64,000 nucleotides of DNA from an uncultured Clostridium sp. (lineage in GTDB: Bacteria > Bacillota > Clostridia > Lachnospirales > Lachnospiraceae), in NCBI RefSeq assembly GCF_900547735.1, contig NZ_URHZ01000002.1:68675-132674 (forward strand), written 5' to 3'. A program made the translations under genes and the position numbers. Numbering within the stretch: the stretch's first letter is position 1; the number at the start of each line of letters is the position of its first letter. Positions 44,271 to 52,652 of the stretch are shown piece by piece. The notes below the pieces were generated by a model that worked only from the letters and a program-made list of their open reading frames with translations, had not been told where the DNA came from and did not search any database.

Positions 44271-45725
44271 TCAGGCGGTCTCCGCCAGGCGGCCTGCCGC
44301 GTCTTTCTCTCCGGCCGTCTCCTCTTTTCCCCTGTACAGTATTTTTCCAATTCCGACAATCACATAGCAGATAATGACATAGATTACCCCGAACATCAAC
44401 ATTTGATAGGATGTACCTCTTGCAAGAATTGCATACATAATTGGTGTTGAAATCAGGTCAATCACCGTCCTGATGGCATAGGAGAAGGAATAATCTTCCA
44501 GAGCCGGGCTCTCAAAATCGGGGTCGCAGATTTTGAGCAGTGTAATGCCGGTCATCATGACTCCGGTGTTGATACCAAAGCTCAGGATACCGCGCTCAAA
44601 CGGAAAGCTGTCCGGCATGAGAACCTGGAACATCTTAACGGTTGTATAATAAACCACTACAAAGGCTGCCGCGCTGATTACGGCGATTGGAAGCATGTAT
44701 GCCATTACGGCTTTCACCGGCATGCTGGCAATGGCTGCGGTAATCGCGATATCCGACATCGCGCCGCTGATATGTGATTTCACCCTGGCATCGACAAGCC
44801 AATCCAGTTTAAATACATTTAAAAGGAAATTGACGCCGTACATGATAATCAGTGCATAAGGCCATACGGGAATATCTTCAAAACCGATCACCTCGTAGGT
44901 CACCGCAAGACCGCGCACCCAGTAAGCCATAGCGCAGACGATGAAAATAATTCCAACGTGGACGCTGAGTGTCTCGATGGCAGAGCTCACCGTCGTCTCA
45001 CGTCCCAGCTCTCCCTGTTCCTCTTTCTTTTTGGTGTAGCCAAAGGATGTGGATGCCGGAAGCTGCGCCGATTTTTTAAGAAACGCCGTCTCCCCGTTTT
45101 TGGACGCCCTGTTGATGATGAAAACACCCAGAATTAATCCGCCCAGCAGACCTACCGTTGCAAAGGTACTGGAAACGCCCTGGGCCAGTTCCCAGTGGGA
45201 CGCTCCCGCCTCCATCAGTACATTGCCGACCGCGCCTGCGCTGCCGTGTCCTCCGTTGAAGCCCTGGGACATTTCAAAACCGAAGTTGTTGTAGAGATTC
45301 AGGTTCGGAAGAAGTTTTCCCATCAGAAGAGCCAGGCCCACACCCAGAATGACCTGAAATCCGAAAGCGCCGCTGGCGATTCCGCTGATCATGGTCACCT
45401 TCGCCACTTCACGGCGTCCGCCGCCCTTCTTCTCAGCCTTTTTGTTTTTAAATTTTCCCAGCGGAATTGCCGCAAACACCGGAACAATCAGGATACCCGG
45501 AAGCAGGGACCAGGTGGATACCCACTCCTCCTGGATTGGCACAAAAGAAGCCTGTCCCCAAACCTGCGGTCCCAGAAACAATCCCACAAAACCACCCAAA
45601 ACCGATGCCGGCACCAAAAGTTTACGGAACAGCGGCACCCTGGCCCTGAGAAACATACCAATCAATAGCAGCGCACAAAGCACGCCTGTGCTCTGAATAA
45701 GAGACTGAAGTAAAGAACTTGTCAT
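44271..45725 (-). CDS. gltS: Sodium/glutamate symporter, GltS (ESS) family
   Basis: A 484-residue Na+-coupled carrier with two inverted halves of about five helices each. The hallmark GFNGGHGSAGAVGN (near 155-168) and the second-half AMSDIAITAAIASMPVK and FGINTGVMMTGITLLK match GltS family pore loops. The ATG at 45,725 has GGAGGG eight bases upstream; the frame to 45,764 lacks a ribosome site. It is first in an operon with pepT, M18 peptidase and APC permease, so uptake of glutamate or a related acid is tied to peptide use. Confidence 0.88.
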   Translation of the reverse strand: MTSSLLQSLIQSTGVLCALLLIGMFLRARVPLFRKLLVPASVLGGFVGLFLGPQVWGQASFVPIQEEWVSTWSLLPGILIVPVFAAIPLGKFKNKKAEKKGGGRREVAKVTMISGIASGAFGFQVILGVGLALLMGKLLPNLNLYNNFGFEMSQGFNGGHGSAGAVGNVLMEAGASHWELAQGVSSTFATVGLLGGLILGVFIINRASKNGETAFLKKSAQLPASTSFGYTKKKEEQGELGRETTVSSAIETLSVHVGIIFIVCAMAYWVRGLAVTYEVIGFEDIPVWPYALIIMYGVNFLLNVFKLDWLVDARVKSHISGAMSDIAITAAIASMPVKAVMAYMLPIAVISAAAFVVVYYTTVKMFQVLMPDSFPFERGILSFGINTGVMMTGITLLKICDPDFESPALEDYSFSYAIRTVIDLISTPIMYAILARGTSYQMLMFGVIYVIICYVIVGIGKILYRGKEETAGEKDAAGRLAETA

Positions 45726-45787
45726 GAGTAACCCTCCAATTTTAATTTGCATCACCGGATCCATGGCTGCACGTTTTTAATGATTCC

Positions 45788-45856
45788 ATTATACTATTCC
45801 GCTCTCATCATTGTCTAATTCTAATAGTATAATAGAACTTATCACATTTTTGTGAT
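45788..45856 (-). promoter_or_regulatory. gltS operon promoter with LysR-type site
   Basis: TAGACA (45,812-45,817) and TATAAT (45,788-45,793) are 18 bases apart on the minus strand. An 11-bp inverted repeat ATTATACTATT/AATAGTATAAT (45,788-45,798 and 45,823-45,833) brackets the promoter. Further up, ATCACATTTTTGTGAT (45,841-45,856) is centred near -67, the usual place for a LysR recognition site, and nearly equals the palindrome upstream of pepT2. Confidence 0.6.
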
Positions 45857-45948
45857 GATATGGGAATTAAGGGATTATAAGAACTATCAGATGAATGGAA
45901 TTAGATTTCAGAAATTGAACCCGATATAATAAAGAGGTGTTATACGTC

Positions 45949-46082
45949 ACAGTTCAGCCATGATGTATTCCGCGAGGTGTTTTCGCTGTTTTTTGCGAAA
46001 ATCCCGAGTTATGCGGCGCGAAACGGCGTTTTTTGCCGTTTCTGTGCATCATTTGTTGCAGTTTGGCCGAAGGCTGAACTGT
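45949..46082. repeat. Dispersed structured repeat R1, copy b
   Basis: A 134-bp element with perfect 11-bp terminal inverted repeats ACAGTTCAGCC/GGCTGAACTGT. Inside are two perfect hairpins, TTTTCGC/GCGAAAA and AAACGGC/GCCGTTT, each with a T-rich loop. It lies between the divergent gltS and yitT-like genes and just before the latter's ribosome site. No target duplication is evident. Confidence 0.82.
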
Positions 46083-46124
46083 AACTATTATACAGATTGA
46101 TGTTATTGGAGGTAAAATTTAACC

Positions 46125-46982
46125 ATGAATAAGAATCAAATCGGCCGGCAGATCGGCGACTATGGGTACATCACAGTGATTGTGACCGTTATGACTTTCG
46201 TAATCTACTTTTTTCAGCTTCCCAACCACTTTGTCTTCGGAGGCGTGACAGGACTCGCCGTGCTTCTCTCCTCCGTCACTCCGCTCAGTTTTTCCATCCT
46301 CAACCTGTCCATCAACCTGATACTGATTCTGGCCGGTTTTCTCTGTATCGGCAGGAAGTTCGGTGTCCGGACCGTCTACGTGACCCTGCTGTCCTCTCTC
46401 CTGTTCCGTATTCTGGAAATCTGGATTCCGGCCCCCGGACCGGTCACGGATCAACCCGTCCTGGAAATGATCGTCGTCATTTTTACCGTGGCTATAGTGG
46501 CCGCCTCACTGTTTCAGAGGGATGCCTGCAGCGGCGGCACGGATATCGCGGCCATGATTATTCAGAAATATGTAAAAATGGATATCGGCAAGGCCCTGTT
46601 CTGCGTGGATCTGGTGACGGTCCTCTTCTCCTTTGTCGTCTACAACGCATCCATCGGGCTGTTTTCCCTCCTGGGGCTTATGTGCAAGGCATTTGTCATA
46701 GACACCTGCATTGAGAGTCTGAATCTGAACAAATACTTTACCATCATCTGCCGTAATCCCGACGCCGTGTGCCGGTATATCCGTCAGGATTTGGGGCGCG
46801 GAGCCACCGTCTACCAGGCGGAGGGAAGCCATACCCGGGAGAAAAAATACGTCGTCATGACGGTGGTCAAACGCAGCCAGGCAATCCTGCTGCGCAGCTT
46901 TATCCGAAACAGTGAGCCGGATGCATTCCTGGTGATTACCAACAGCAGCGAAGTGGTGGGAAAGGGATTTCTGCTGGAATAG
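46125..46982 (+). CDS. YitT-family membrane protein (DUF161/DUF2179)
   Basis: A 285-residue protein with about five or six membrane helices in the first 200 residues (PNHFVFGGVTGLAVLLS; FQRDACSGGTDIAAMII; KALFCVDLVTVLFSF). A cytoplasmic DUF2179 domain at about 210-285 contains RGATVYQAEGSHT and ends ITNSSEVVGKGF. The family is widespread in Firmicutes and its transport role is unresolved. GGAGG lies nine bases before the ATG. Repeat R1b ends about 40 bases upstream. Confidence 0.88.
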   Translation: MNKNQIGRQIGDYGYITVIVTVMTFVIYFFQLPNHFVFGGVTGLAVLLSSVTPLSFSILNLSINLILILAGFLCIGRKFGVRTVYVTLLSSLLFRILEIWIPAPGPVTDQPVLEMIVVIFTVAIVAASLFQRDACSGGTDIAAMIIQKYVKMDIGKALFCVDLVTVLFSFVVYNASIGLFSLLGLMCKAFVIDTCIESLNLNKYFTIICRNPDAVCRYIRQDLGRGATVYQAEGSHTREKKYVVMTVVKRSQAILLRSFIRNSEPDAFLVITNSSEVVGKGFLLE

Positions 46983-47002
46983 CGGCTGTGAATAGTAACG
47001 CT

Positions 47003-47998
47003 TCACACACTCTGCCTTTTACTCTGCTGTCCTTCCTGCTGTTCACTGGAACCTTCGATCTTTTTGAGAAATTCCGCCATACATCTCGGGACGTATCTTT
47101 TCTTCTTATAGTAGAAACTGATATCCCGCCGGGAAAATTCCAGATCCAGTTTGTAGTAGACCACATCCGGGTGGGGATTGGCGCTCTTAATCAGGGTATC
47201 GCTGATAAAGGAGGCTCCCACGCCCGCGCAGGTCATATTGTAGGCCGTGAGCTGCTGGTTCATTGTAAGGATTGCCTTCGGTGAAAAGCCATGGTGTTCG
47301 CAGACCTCCAATGCCTTCTGATAAGTCTTATTCTCCGGGGACAGGAGCACAAAGGGGGATTCTTTAAAAGTTTCCAGCGGAACGCCCGGATACTGAGGCC
47401 CGAGAAACCGTCCCGATATTATATTGTCGAAACTCTGCTGCCAGGCGAGAAGGGAGCGGTTAATCTCCCATTTCCGCGGAACAGCCAGGATCATATACTC
47501 GGTCCTGTAATGCTGCCTCTCAAACAGGGCGTCCGGCAGTTCCTCATTTTCAATCAGGAAATCCAGCACTCCGTCCGACAACTGTTTCTGAAGCGTAGTC
47601 ACGCTCCCTTCCACAATACTGATCTCCACATAGGGAAATTCCGATTTATACTCCGCAATCAGGGACGGCAGCACATAGGAAGAAAACAGGGCGCCGCTTC
47701 CAATCAGCAGCTTTCCCGTCTTCAGGTTCTGGGAGTCCGCCAGGTAATTGGTAAAGTTCTCCTCCACCCTGATAAGCTGCTCCACCGAGTCAATATAGGC
47801 CTTCCCCACATCGGTCAACTGAACCGGGGACGTGCTCCGGTCAAAAATCGGGGAACCAATGCAGTCCTCAATTCTCTTAATCCGGTTACTCAGGGCCGGC
47901 TGCGTAATATACAGATTCTGGGCCGCTGCCGAAAAGCTCTTCTCCTTATAAATTTCATAGACATACTCTTTCCCAAGAAATAAATTTTCTCCCTGCAT
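47003..47998 (-). CDS. LysR-type transcriptional regulator
   Basis: A 331-residue regulator. The winged helix at about 8-70 has EKSFSAAAQNLYITQPALSNRIKRIED, split here as the family motif SFSAAAQNLYITQPALS. Residues 95-310 form the periplasmic-binding-like effector domain (GKLLIGSGALFSSYVLPSLI). The gene is divergent from pepT2 with a palindrome 65 bases before its ATG, the layout of a self-regulating LysR that controls its neighbour. The same palindrome in front of gltS points to a wider peptide or amino-acid regulon. Confidence 0.9.
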   Translation of the reverse strand: MQGENLFLGKEYVYEIYKEKSFSAAAQNLYITQPALSNRIKRIEDCIGSPIFDRSTSPVQLTDVGKAYIDSVEQLIRVEENFTNYLADSQNLKTGKLLIGSGALFSSYVLPSLIAEYKSEFPYVEISIVEGSVTTLQKQLSDGVLDFLIENEELPDALFERQHYRTEYMILAVPRKWEINRSLLAWQQSFDNIISGRFLGPQYPGVPLETFKESPFVLLSPENKTYQKALEVCEHHGFSPKAILTMNQQLTAYNMTCAGVGASFISDTLIKSANPHPDVVYYKLDLEFSRRDISFYYKKKRYVPRCMAEFLKKIEGSSEQQEGQQSKRQSV

Positions 47999-48061
47999 TA
48001 TCTTCCCCCTCGGCTGGCGCCGTCGGACAGAACCGGCGGCCGCCTCTCAACAAATTCACGG

Positions 48062-48095
48062 TATCACAAAAAAGTGATAACTTTTGAGGTTATCA
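48062..48095. promoter_or_regulatory. Divergent LysR/pepT2 operator
   Basis: ATCACAAAAAAGTGAT (48,063-48,078) overlaps a second inverted repeat TGATAAC/GTTATCA (48,075-48,095). The first differs by one base from the reverse complement of the site before gltS. Overlapping palindromes between divergent genes are typical of LysR recognition and activation sites. Confidence 0.65.
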
Positions 48096-48187
48096 TAACA
48101 AAAAAGAGAGGGAACTGCAACAGGGACTATTTAGTTGAAATGCGAGGACGCTTCTGTGGGATGGCAGCGTTCCCGTGGCTCAACTGA

Positions 48188-48216
48188 TTGACTTTCAATA
48201 CGCAATATGACAAAAT
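48188..48216 (+). promoter_or_regulatory. Promoter candidate for pepT2
   Basis: TTGACT (48,188-48,193) and CAAAAT (48,211-48,216) are 17 bases apart, about 70 bases ahead of the start codon. It lies well downstream of the palindrome, so another promoter nearer that site is possible. Confidence 0.4.
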
Positions 48217-48283
48217 AGAAAGGAGTACGAAACGAACACGGCAGATTTCATTGTCAGAAGAAACTGTCAGAAAAGGAGCGGCT

Positions 48284-49510
48284 ATGTGGGCTTACAAACG
48301 ATTTCTTAATTATGCGAAGATCTGGACATCCAGTGAGAGGAACAGTACTTCCGTCCCCAGCAGTCTGCGCCAGTTTGATCTGGCACACCTTCTGGCCTTT
48401 GAGCTGAGGGAACTGGGGCTCTCCGATGTGGAGGTCAATAATTTCGGCATCGTTTATGCCAGACTCCCCGCCACACCCGGTTACGAATCAAACCCCAGGC
48501 TGGGATTTATCGCCCATCTGGACACACATCCCGATTTTAACGGTAAGGACGTAAATCCTCAGATTATAGAAAATTACGACGGCAGGGATGTTCCCCTCGG
48601 AACTTCCGGCCAGGTTCTGCGTGTCGCCTCCAATCCGCATCTGCCGCGTTTAAAGGGCGATACGCTGATTACCACCGACGGGATCTCGCTTCTCGGCGCG
48701 GACGACAAAGCGGGAATCGCCGAGATCGTCACGGCGCTGGAACGCATTATCGCAAAGGATATCCCGCACGGGACCATCTGTGTTGCCTTTATGCCGGATG
48801 AAGAGATTGGGAACGGGACGGACAATTTTGACATTGAACGCTTCGGAGCGCAGTATGCCTATACCGTAGACGGCTGGAACGCCGGTGAGATTGTCTATGA
48901 AAATTTTAATGCAGCCCAGGCTGCAATCATGATACGCGGGCGGACCACCCATACCGGTCATGCAAAGGATAAAATGGTCAACGCCCAGTTGGTCGGCATG
49001 CAGATTAACGGGCTGCTGCCTCCACATGAAATCCCGGCCGAGACAGAGGGCGCGCAGGGATTTTACCACCTCCTCTCCTCATCAGGGACTGTCGTGAGCG
49101 CCAATCTGGTCTACGCAGTCAGGGACCATGACGAAGTCCTGTTTCAGAAACGGCTGGACACGCTCTCCTCTATCTGTGAAATGATGAATGAACAGTACGG
49201 CCCGGGAACCGTATCTATGACCGTCAAGCAGGAATACCGCAATATGCGGCCCGTGATAGAATCCTGTTTCCACCTGATCGAGCACGCAAAATCCGCGGTG
49301 AAAGCGGCCGGAATCGAGCCTCAGCTTAACCTGGCCCGCGGCGGCACCGACGGAGCCAGATTGAGCTACAAAGGCCTTCCCTGCCCGAACCTCGGAGTCG
49401 GAGGCTACGCCTACCACGGCCCCATGGAACACATCACGGCCGAGGCGCTGGAATCCGTTACACGGATTATTGTGGAACTGATACGCTCCTATGCGGAATA
49501 CCGGCCATAA
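48284..49510 (+). CDS. pepT: Peptidase T (tripeptide aminopeptidase), copy 2
   Basis: A 408-residue M20B peptidase paralogous to the gene at 42,995. Metal-site motifs are AHLDTHPD, LGADDKAG, MPDEEIG and a C-terminal YAYHGPMEH. ARGGTDGARLSYKGLPCPN and TIMIRGRTTHTGHAK-like dimer motifs are present. The ATG at 48,284 follows AAAAGGAG; a frame reaching back to 48,188 would need a TTG start. It is divergent from the LysR gene and is followed by a strong terminator. Confidence 0.93.
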   Translation: MWAYKRFLNYAKIWTSSERNSTSVPSSLRQFDLAHLLAFELRELGLSDVEVNNFGIVYARLPATPGYESNPRLGFIAHLDTHPDFNGKDVNPQIIENYDGRDVPLGTSGQVLRVASNPHLPRLKGDTLITTDGISLLGADDKAGIAEIVTALERIIAKDIPHGTICVAFMPDEEIGNGTDNFDIERFGAQYAYTVDGWNAGEIVYENFNAAQAAIMIRGRTTHTGHAKDKMVNAQLVGMQINGLLPPHEIPAETEGAQGFYHLLSSSGTVVSANLVYAVRDHDEVLFQKRLDTLSSICEMMNEQYGPGTVSMTVKQEYRNMRPVIESCFHLIEHAKSAVKAAGIEPQLNLARGGTDGARLSYKGLPCPNLGVGGYAYHGPMEHITAEALESVTRIIVELIRSYAEYRP

Positions 49511-49571
49511 TTAAAAAATAATTTTAACGAGGCAATTTGTCGGATGCAGGAGATGTATGGGACAAATTGTC

Positions 49572-49613
49572 ATATGGGGAATCCGTCGGTTTTAGCCTCC
49601 GGATTCCCCATAT
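49572..49613 (+). terminator. Terminator of pepT2
   Basis: ATATGGGGAATCCG and CGGATTCCCCATAT form a perfect 14-bp stem followed by TTGCGTTCTTT, about 60 bases after the pepT2 stop. Confidence 0.85.
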
Positions 49614-49760
49614 TTGCGTTCTTTCCCTCTTTCACGTTCATATTTCGTTCACGAATCATTAAAAAACCTTTTACATAATGAACATTATTTCTTCATCTTT
49701 CCCCCATATACTATAAACATAGCAAACAAACAATGCTTACAAGATTTTTTTCATAATATC

Positions 49761-49833
49761 GAGCTGATTTAAGTATCAGCTCTCCTCCCTTTTTCAAATA
49801 TCAAAATGCCTCTCACTGCTGGAGAGGCATTTT
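49761..49833. terminator. Two further terminator-like hairpins before the AGCS gene end
   Basis: GAGCTGA/TCAGCTC (49,761-49,782) is followed by TCCTCCCTTTTT on the plus strand, although no plus gene directly precedes it. AAAATGCCTCTC/GAGAGGCATTTT (49,803-49,833) sits eight bases past the AGCS stop and probably ends that gene on the minus strand. The remaining interval 49,614-49,760 is AT-rich without a recognised gene. Confidence 0.65.
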
Positions 49834-49840
49834 GTTTTGT

Positions 49841-51205
49841 CTAAAAGTTGTTTTTCAGGCTATGTAACGGCGATTTTACTTCCTTTGACAGCAGCAGTAT
49901 TCCGATTAGGTTCGGCACCGCCATCAGGCCGTTGAACACATCGGAGAGGCTCCATACCAGTTCCAGCTTTGCCACACATCCAAAAAATACCGCATTCAGG
50001 TATACAAACCCATAGAAAAATAAAAATATCCTGCCCGCCCCGGAATGTTCCGTCAGATAGGCCACGGCCTGCCTGCCCAGATAAAACCAGGCGATAATTG
50101 TGGCAAAGGCGAAGAGAGCCATAGACACGGCGGTCAGATATCCTCCGGCCGCTCCGAAGCACTGCGAGAAGCAGGCCGCAATCATCGCGCTTCCGTCGGT
50201 CTGGCCGTCGGCATAAAACAGTGTACCGGCCGCACCGCTCTTCCCTGCAATGCAGAGAATCACGAGGGCGGTCAGGGTGCAGCTGATGATCGTATCAAAA
50301 AACACCTCAAAAATCGCCCACATTCCCTGTTCCCCGGCCGTTGTCTTCCCGGCCGAGCCGTGGAGCACCGCCAGGCTTCCCAGCCCCGCCTCATTGGAAA
50401 AGACTCCTCTCGCCACTCCGTAGCTCAGCGCCTTTGTCATTCCGTAACCGGCGGCGCCTCCCGCGGCGCTTTTGACATTAAAGGCCTCTTTCACGATTTC
50501 GGCGAACACTCCGGGCACCCTGTCATAACAGCTAAAAATAACAATTCCGCATAAAACCATATAAAGACAGGCGGAAAACGGCACCAGCCTGCTGGCCGCT
50601 TCGGATATTCTGCCGATTCCTCCAAAAATCACCGCCATCGTGAGCACGGTCACCGCAAGCCCGGTTATCAGCGGAGGAAGGGAAAAAGCATAGGTAAAGC
50701 TGTCGGAAATCGAGTTGGCCTGAACCATGCTCCCCATCCCCAGCGATGCCAGGACGCAGAAAAAGGCATAGATAAGCCCCATCTTCCGGCTCTTCAGTCC
50801 CCGTTCCAGATAGACGAACGGTCCGCAGATATACTGGCCGTCCGGCCCTTTGTATCTGTATTTAATGCCCAGATACGTTTCCCCATATGCGGCCGCCATC
50901 CCGACAAAGGCCGACACCCACATCCAGAAGACGGCTCCCGGTCCCCCTGCGGCGATGGCCGTCGCCACTCCGGCGATATTTCCCGTCCCCACCGTGGCGG
51001 CCAGAGCCGTACAGGCCGTCGCCATCTGAGATTTCGATTCCTCCCCGCCGCCGCCCAGCGTTCCCACCGTGGCCTTCCACCAGTACCTGAGATGAAAAAT
51101 CTGAAAGCCCCGCAATTTAAATGTGTAAAAAATTCCCGTTCCTAAAAATAACACTAAAAGCCATGGTCCCCAGACCAGATCATGGATTACTTTTACAATC
51201 TCCAT
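49841..51205 (-). CDS. Sodium:alanine/glycine symporter (AGCS family)
   Basis: A 454-residue carrier with about ten to eleven helices. ATVGTGNIAGVATAIAAGGPG and the following FWMWVSAFVGMAAAYGE, given here in pieces, are the AGCS signature; FSNEAGLGS is also diagnostic. It imports small neutral amino acids with Na+. The ATG at 51,205 places the first helix at the normal distance; a longer frame to 51,268 adds a basic leader that is unusual for the family, and neither start has a strong ribosome site. Confidence 0.9.
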   Translation of the reverse strand: MEIVKVIHDLVWGPWLLVLFLGTGIFYTFKLRGFQIFHLRYWWKATVGTLGGGGEESKSQMATACTALAATVGTGNIAGVATAIAAGGPGAVFWMWVSAFVGMAAAYGETYLGIKYRYKGPDGQYICGPFVYLERGLKSRKMGLIYAFFCVLASLGMGSMVQANSISDSFTYAFSLPPLITGLAVTVLTMAVIFGGIGRISEAASRLVPFSACLYMVLCGIVIFSCYDRVPGVFAEIVKEAFNVKSAAGGAAGYGMTKALSYGVARGVFSNEAGLGSLAVLHGSAGKTTAGEQGMWAIFEVFFDTIISCTLTALVILCIAGKSGAAGTLFYADGQTDGSAMIAACFSQCFGAAGGYLTAVSMALFAFATIIAWFYLGRQAVAYLTEHSGAGRIFLFFYGFVYLNAVFFGCVAKLELVWSLSDVFNGLMAVPNLIGILLLSKEVKSPLHSLKNNF

Positions 51206-51589
51206 TTTCCCGCCGCAAAATTTCCAGTCTCTGTATCTTTTTATTCTTGTTTCCAGCTCCTTATGCACAAACTCTATCGCAATCCCGGGAGGAATATGTT
51301 ATAATGTCTGCAAGGCGGATATTATATCATGCGCATGTAGATTTCTGCGCCTGCCGCAGAAAGTCTGGCGCTCACTTCCGCTAAAGACTTACATCAATTT
51401 CCGGCACCGGACTTTACCGGGAGTTTAAGTTCCCGGAATGGACATACTGTCATAGAGACGGCCATTCACAGGAAAAGCACGCTGCACGGACTTTTTATTG
51501 TATATCGGCGATCATCTGCATGCACGGCGCACAGGCCGCGCACAAGCCGCCGTCATTAACAAAAATAAAAATGGAAGAGGGTATTTTTC
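51206..51589. other. Divergent intergenic region with R3 fragment
   Basis: About 380 bases between the AGCS symporter and the phospholipase-C-like gene. GGAAAAGCACGCTGCACGGA near 51,471-51,490 matches the left half of R3. A GC-rich stretch with several short inverted repeats follows. No gene is recognised and no promoter stands out clearly. Confidence 0.45.
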
Positions 51590-52567
51590 ATGCCAGGTTT
51601 TACTACCCACTATATATTCGGAATGAAGGCATACAACGACATGCCAAACTCTCAGTTAAAACACATTGTTGCTAAATACCGCTGGCTTTATCAGCTTGGC
51701 CTCCAGGGGCCGGATATGTTTTTTTACAATATCCCCATTCTCCGTCATCAGGATTACAGGAATGTGGGCTCCTATATGCATGAACACCAGGTCAGCCAGT
51801 TTTTCGACTGCTGCCTGCGCCATATCGGCCTGATACAGTCGAGACAGCAGAAAGAGGAGGCGCTGGCCTATTTCGCCGGTTTTATTAACCATTATGTCGC
51901 CGATTCCATCTGTCATCCGTTTATCTACGGCAGGATCGGCTATGATATCAATGAACCTTCCTCCAAGAACCACGGCCTCCACGCCGCCCTTGAGAACGAA
52001 CTGGACGCCATTCTTCTGTGGAAATACAAACAGAAAAAGCCGTCTGAATTCAACCAGACAGCCAGCATCTGTTTAAACGGCCAGGAGATACAGTTTATTT
52101 CCCATTTCCTGTCCTCCTGTATCAACGAAACATATTATCCGGTCACTTACCGCAACAACTTCCAGGTCACTCCGGCTATGGTACACCGTTCGGTGTGGGC
52201 CATCCGGTTCGGCTGCCGCACCCTGGCCGATAAGTCCGGTTTTAAGAAGAACAGCATCGAATTCATCGAATCCCTGTTTTTAAAACAGCCTATTGCGTCC
52301 GCAAAGCTGGTGACCGACACCATATCCAATTACCGTAACAGCTGTAACCTGGATCATGAACCGTGGTGCAATCCGTGGAAGCGTTCCCTTGCCTCCACCG
52401 CGTCATTCGTGGATCTGTTCCACCAGTCGCTGGCAAAGTGCAGCAATGTTTATTATCTGCTCAATTCCTGCATCACCAGCCCCGTTCCTCTCGATAAACA
52501 GGATTTATCCATCCTTTTAAATGAGCTGGGCAATTATTCGTACCACAGCGGCCTGCCTGTTTCCTGA
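51590..52567 (+). CDS. Zinc-dependent phospholipase C-like protein
   Basis: A 325-residue all-helical protein of the zinc-dependent PLC/S1-nuclease-like group. Candidate zinc ligands are His7 in TTHYIFG, Asp42 in QGPDMFF and the INHYVADSICHPF cluster near residues 103-115, followed by HGLHAALENELD. Clostridial alpha-toxin has a related fold, but this protein lacks an obvious signal peptide and a C2-like lipid-binding domain, so it is more likely one of the common non-toxin paralogues. GAGGG precedes the ATG. Substrate unknown. Confidence 0.78.
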   Translation: MPGFTTHYIFGMKAYNDMPNSQLKHIVAKYRWLYQLGLQGPDMFFYNIPILRHQDYRNVGSYMHEHQVSQFFDCCLRHIGLIQSRQQKEEALAYFAGFINHYVADSICHPFIYGRIGYDINEPSSKNHGLHAALENELDAILLWKYKQKKPSEFNQTASICLNGQEIQFISHFLSSCINETYYPVTYRNNFQVTPAMVHRSVWAIRFGCRTLADKSGFKKNSIEFIESLFLKQPIASAKLVTDTISNYRNSCNLDHEPWCNPWKRSLASTASFVDLFHQSLAKCSNVYYLLNSCITSPVPLDKQDLSILLNELGNYSYHSGLPVS

Positions 52568-52652
52568 AACAGGCAGGGCTTTTTCTTTCCGGCATTAAAG
52601 AAATATACGATACATAAGCATCGGCTCGTTAAATACATCCAAGGAGAATGTC

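Noticed and set aside
51590..52567. Possible alpha-toxin-like secreted phospholipase C
   Set aside because: No signal peptide and no C-terminal membrane-binding domain are visible, so only a PLC-like fold is supported.
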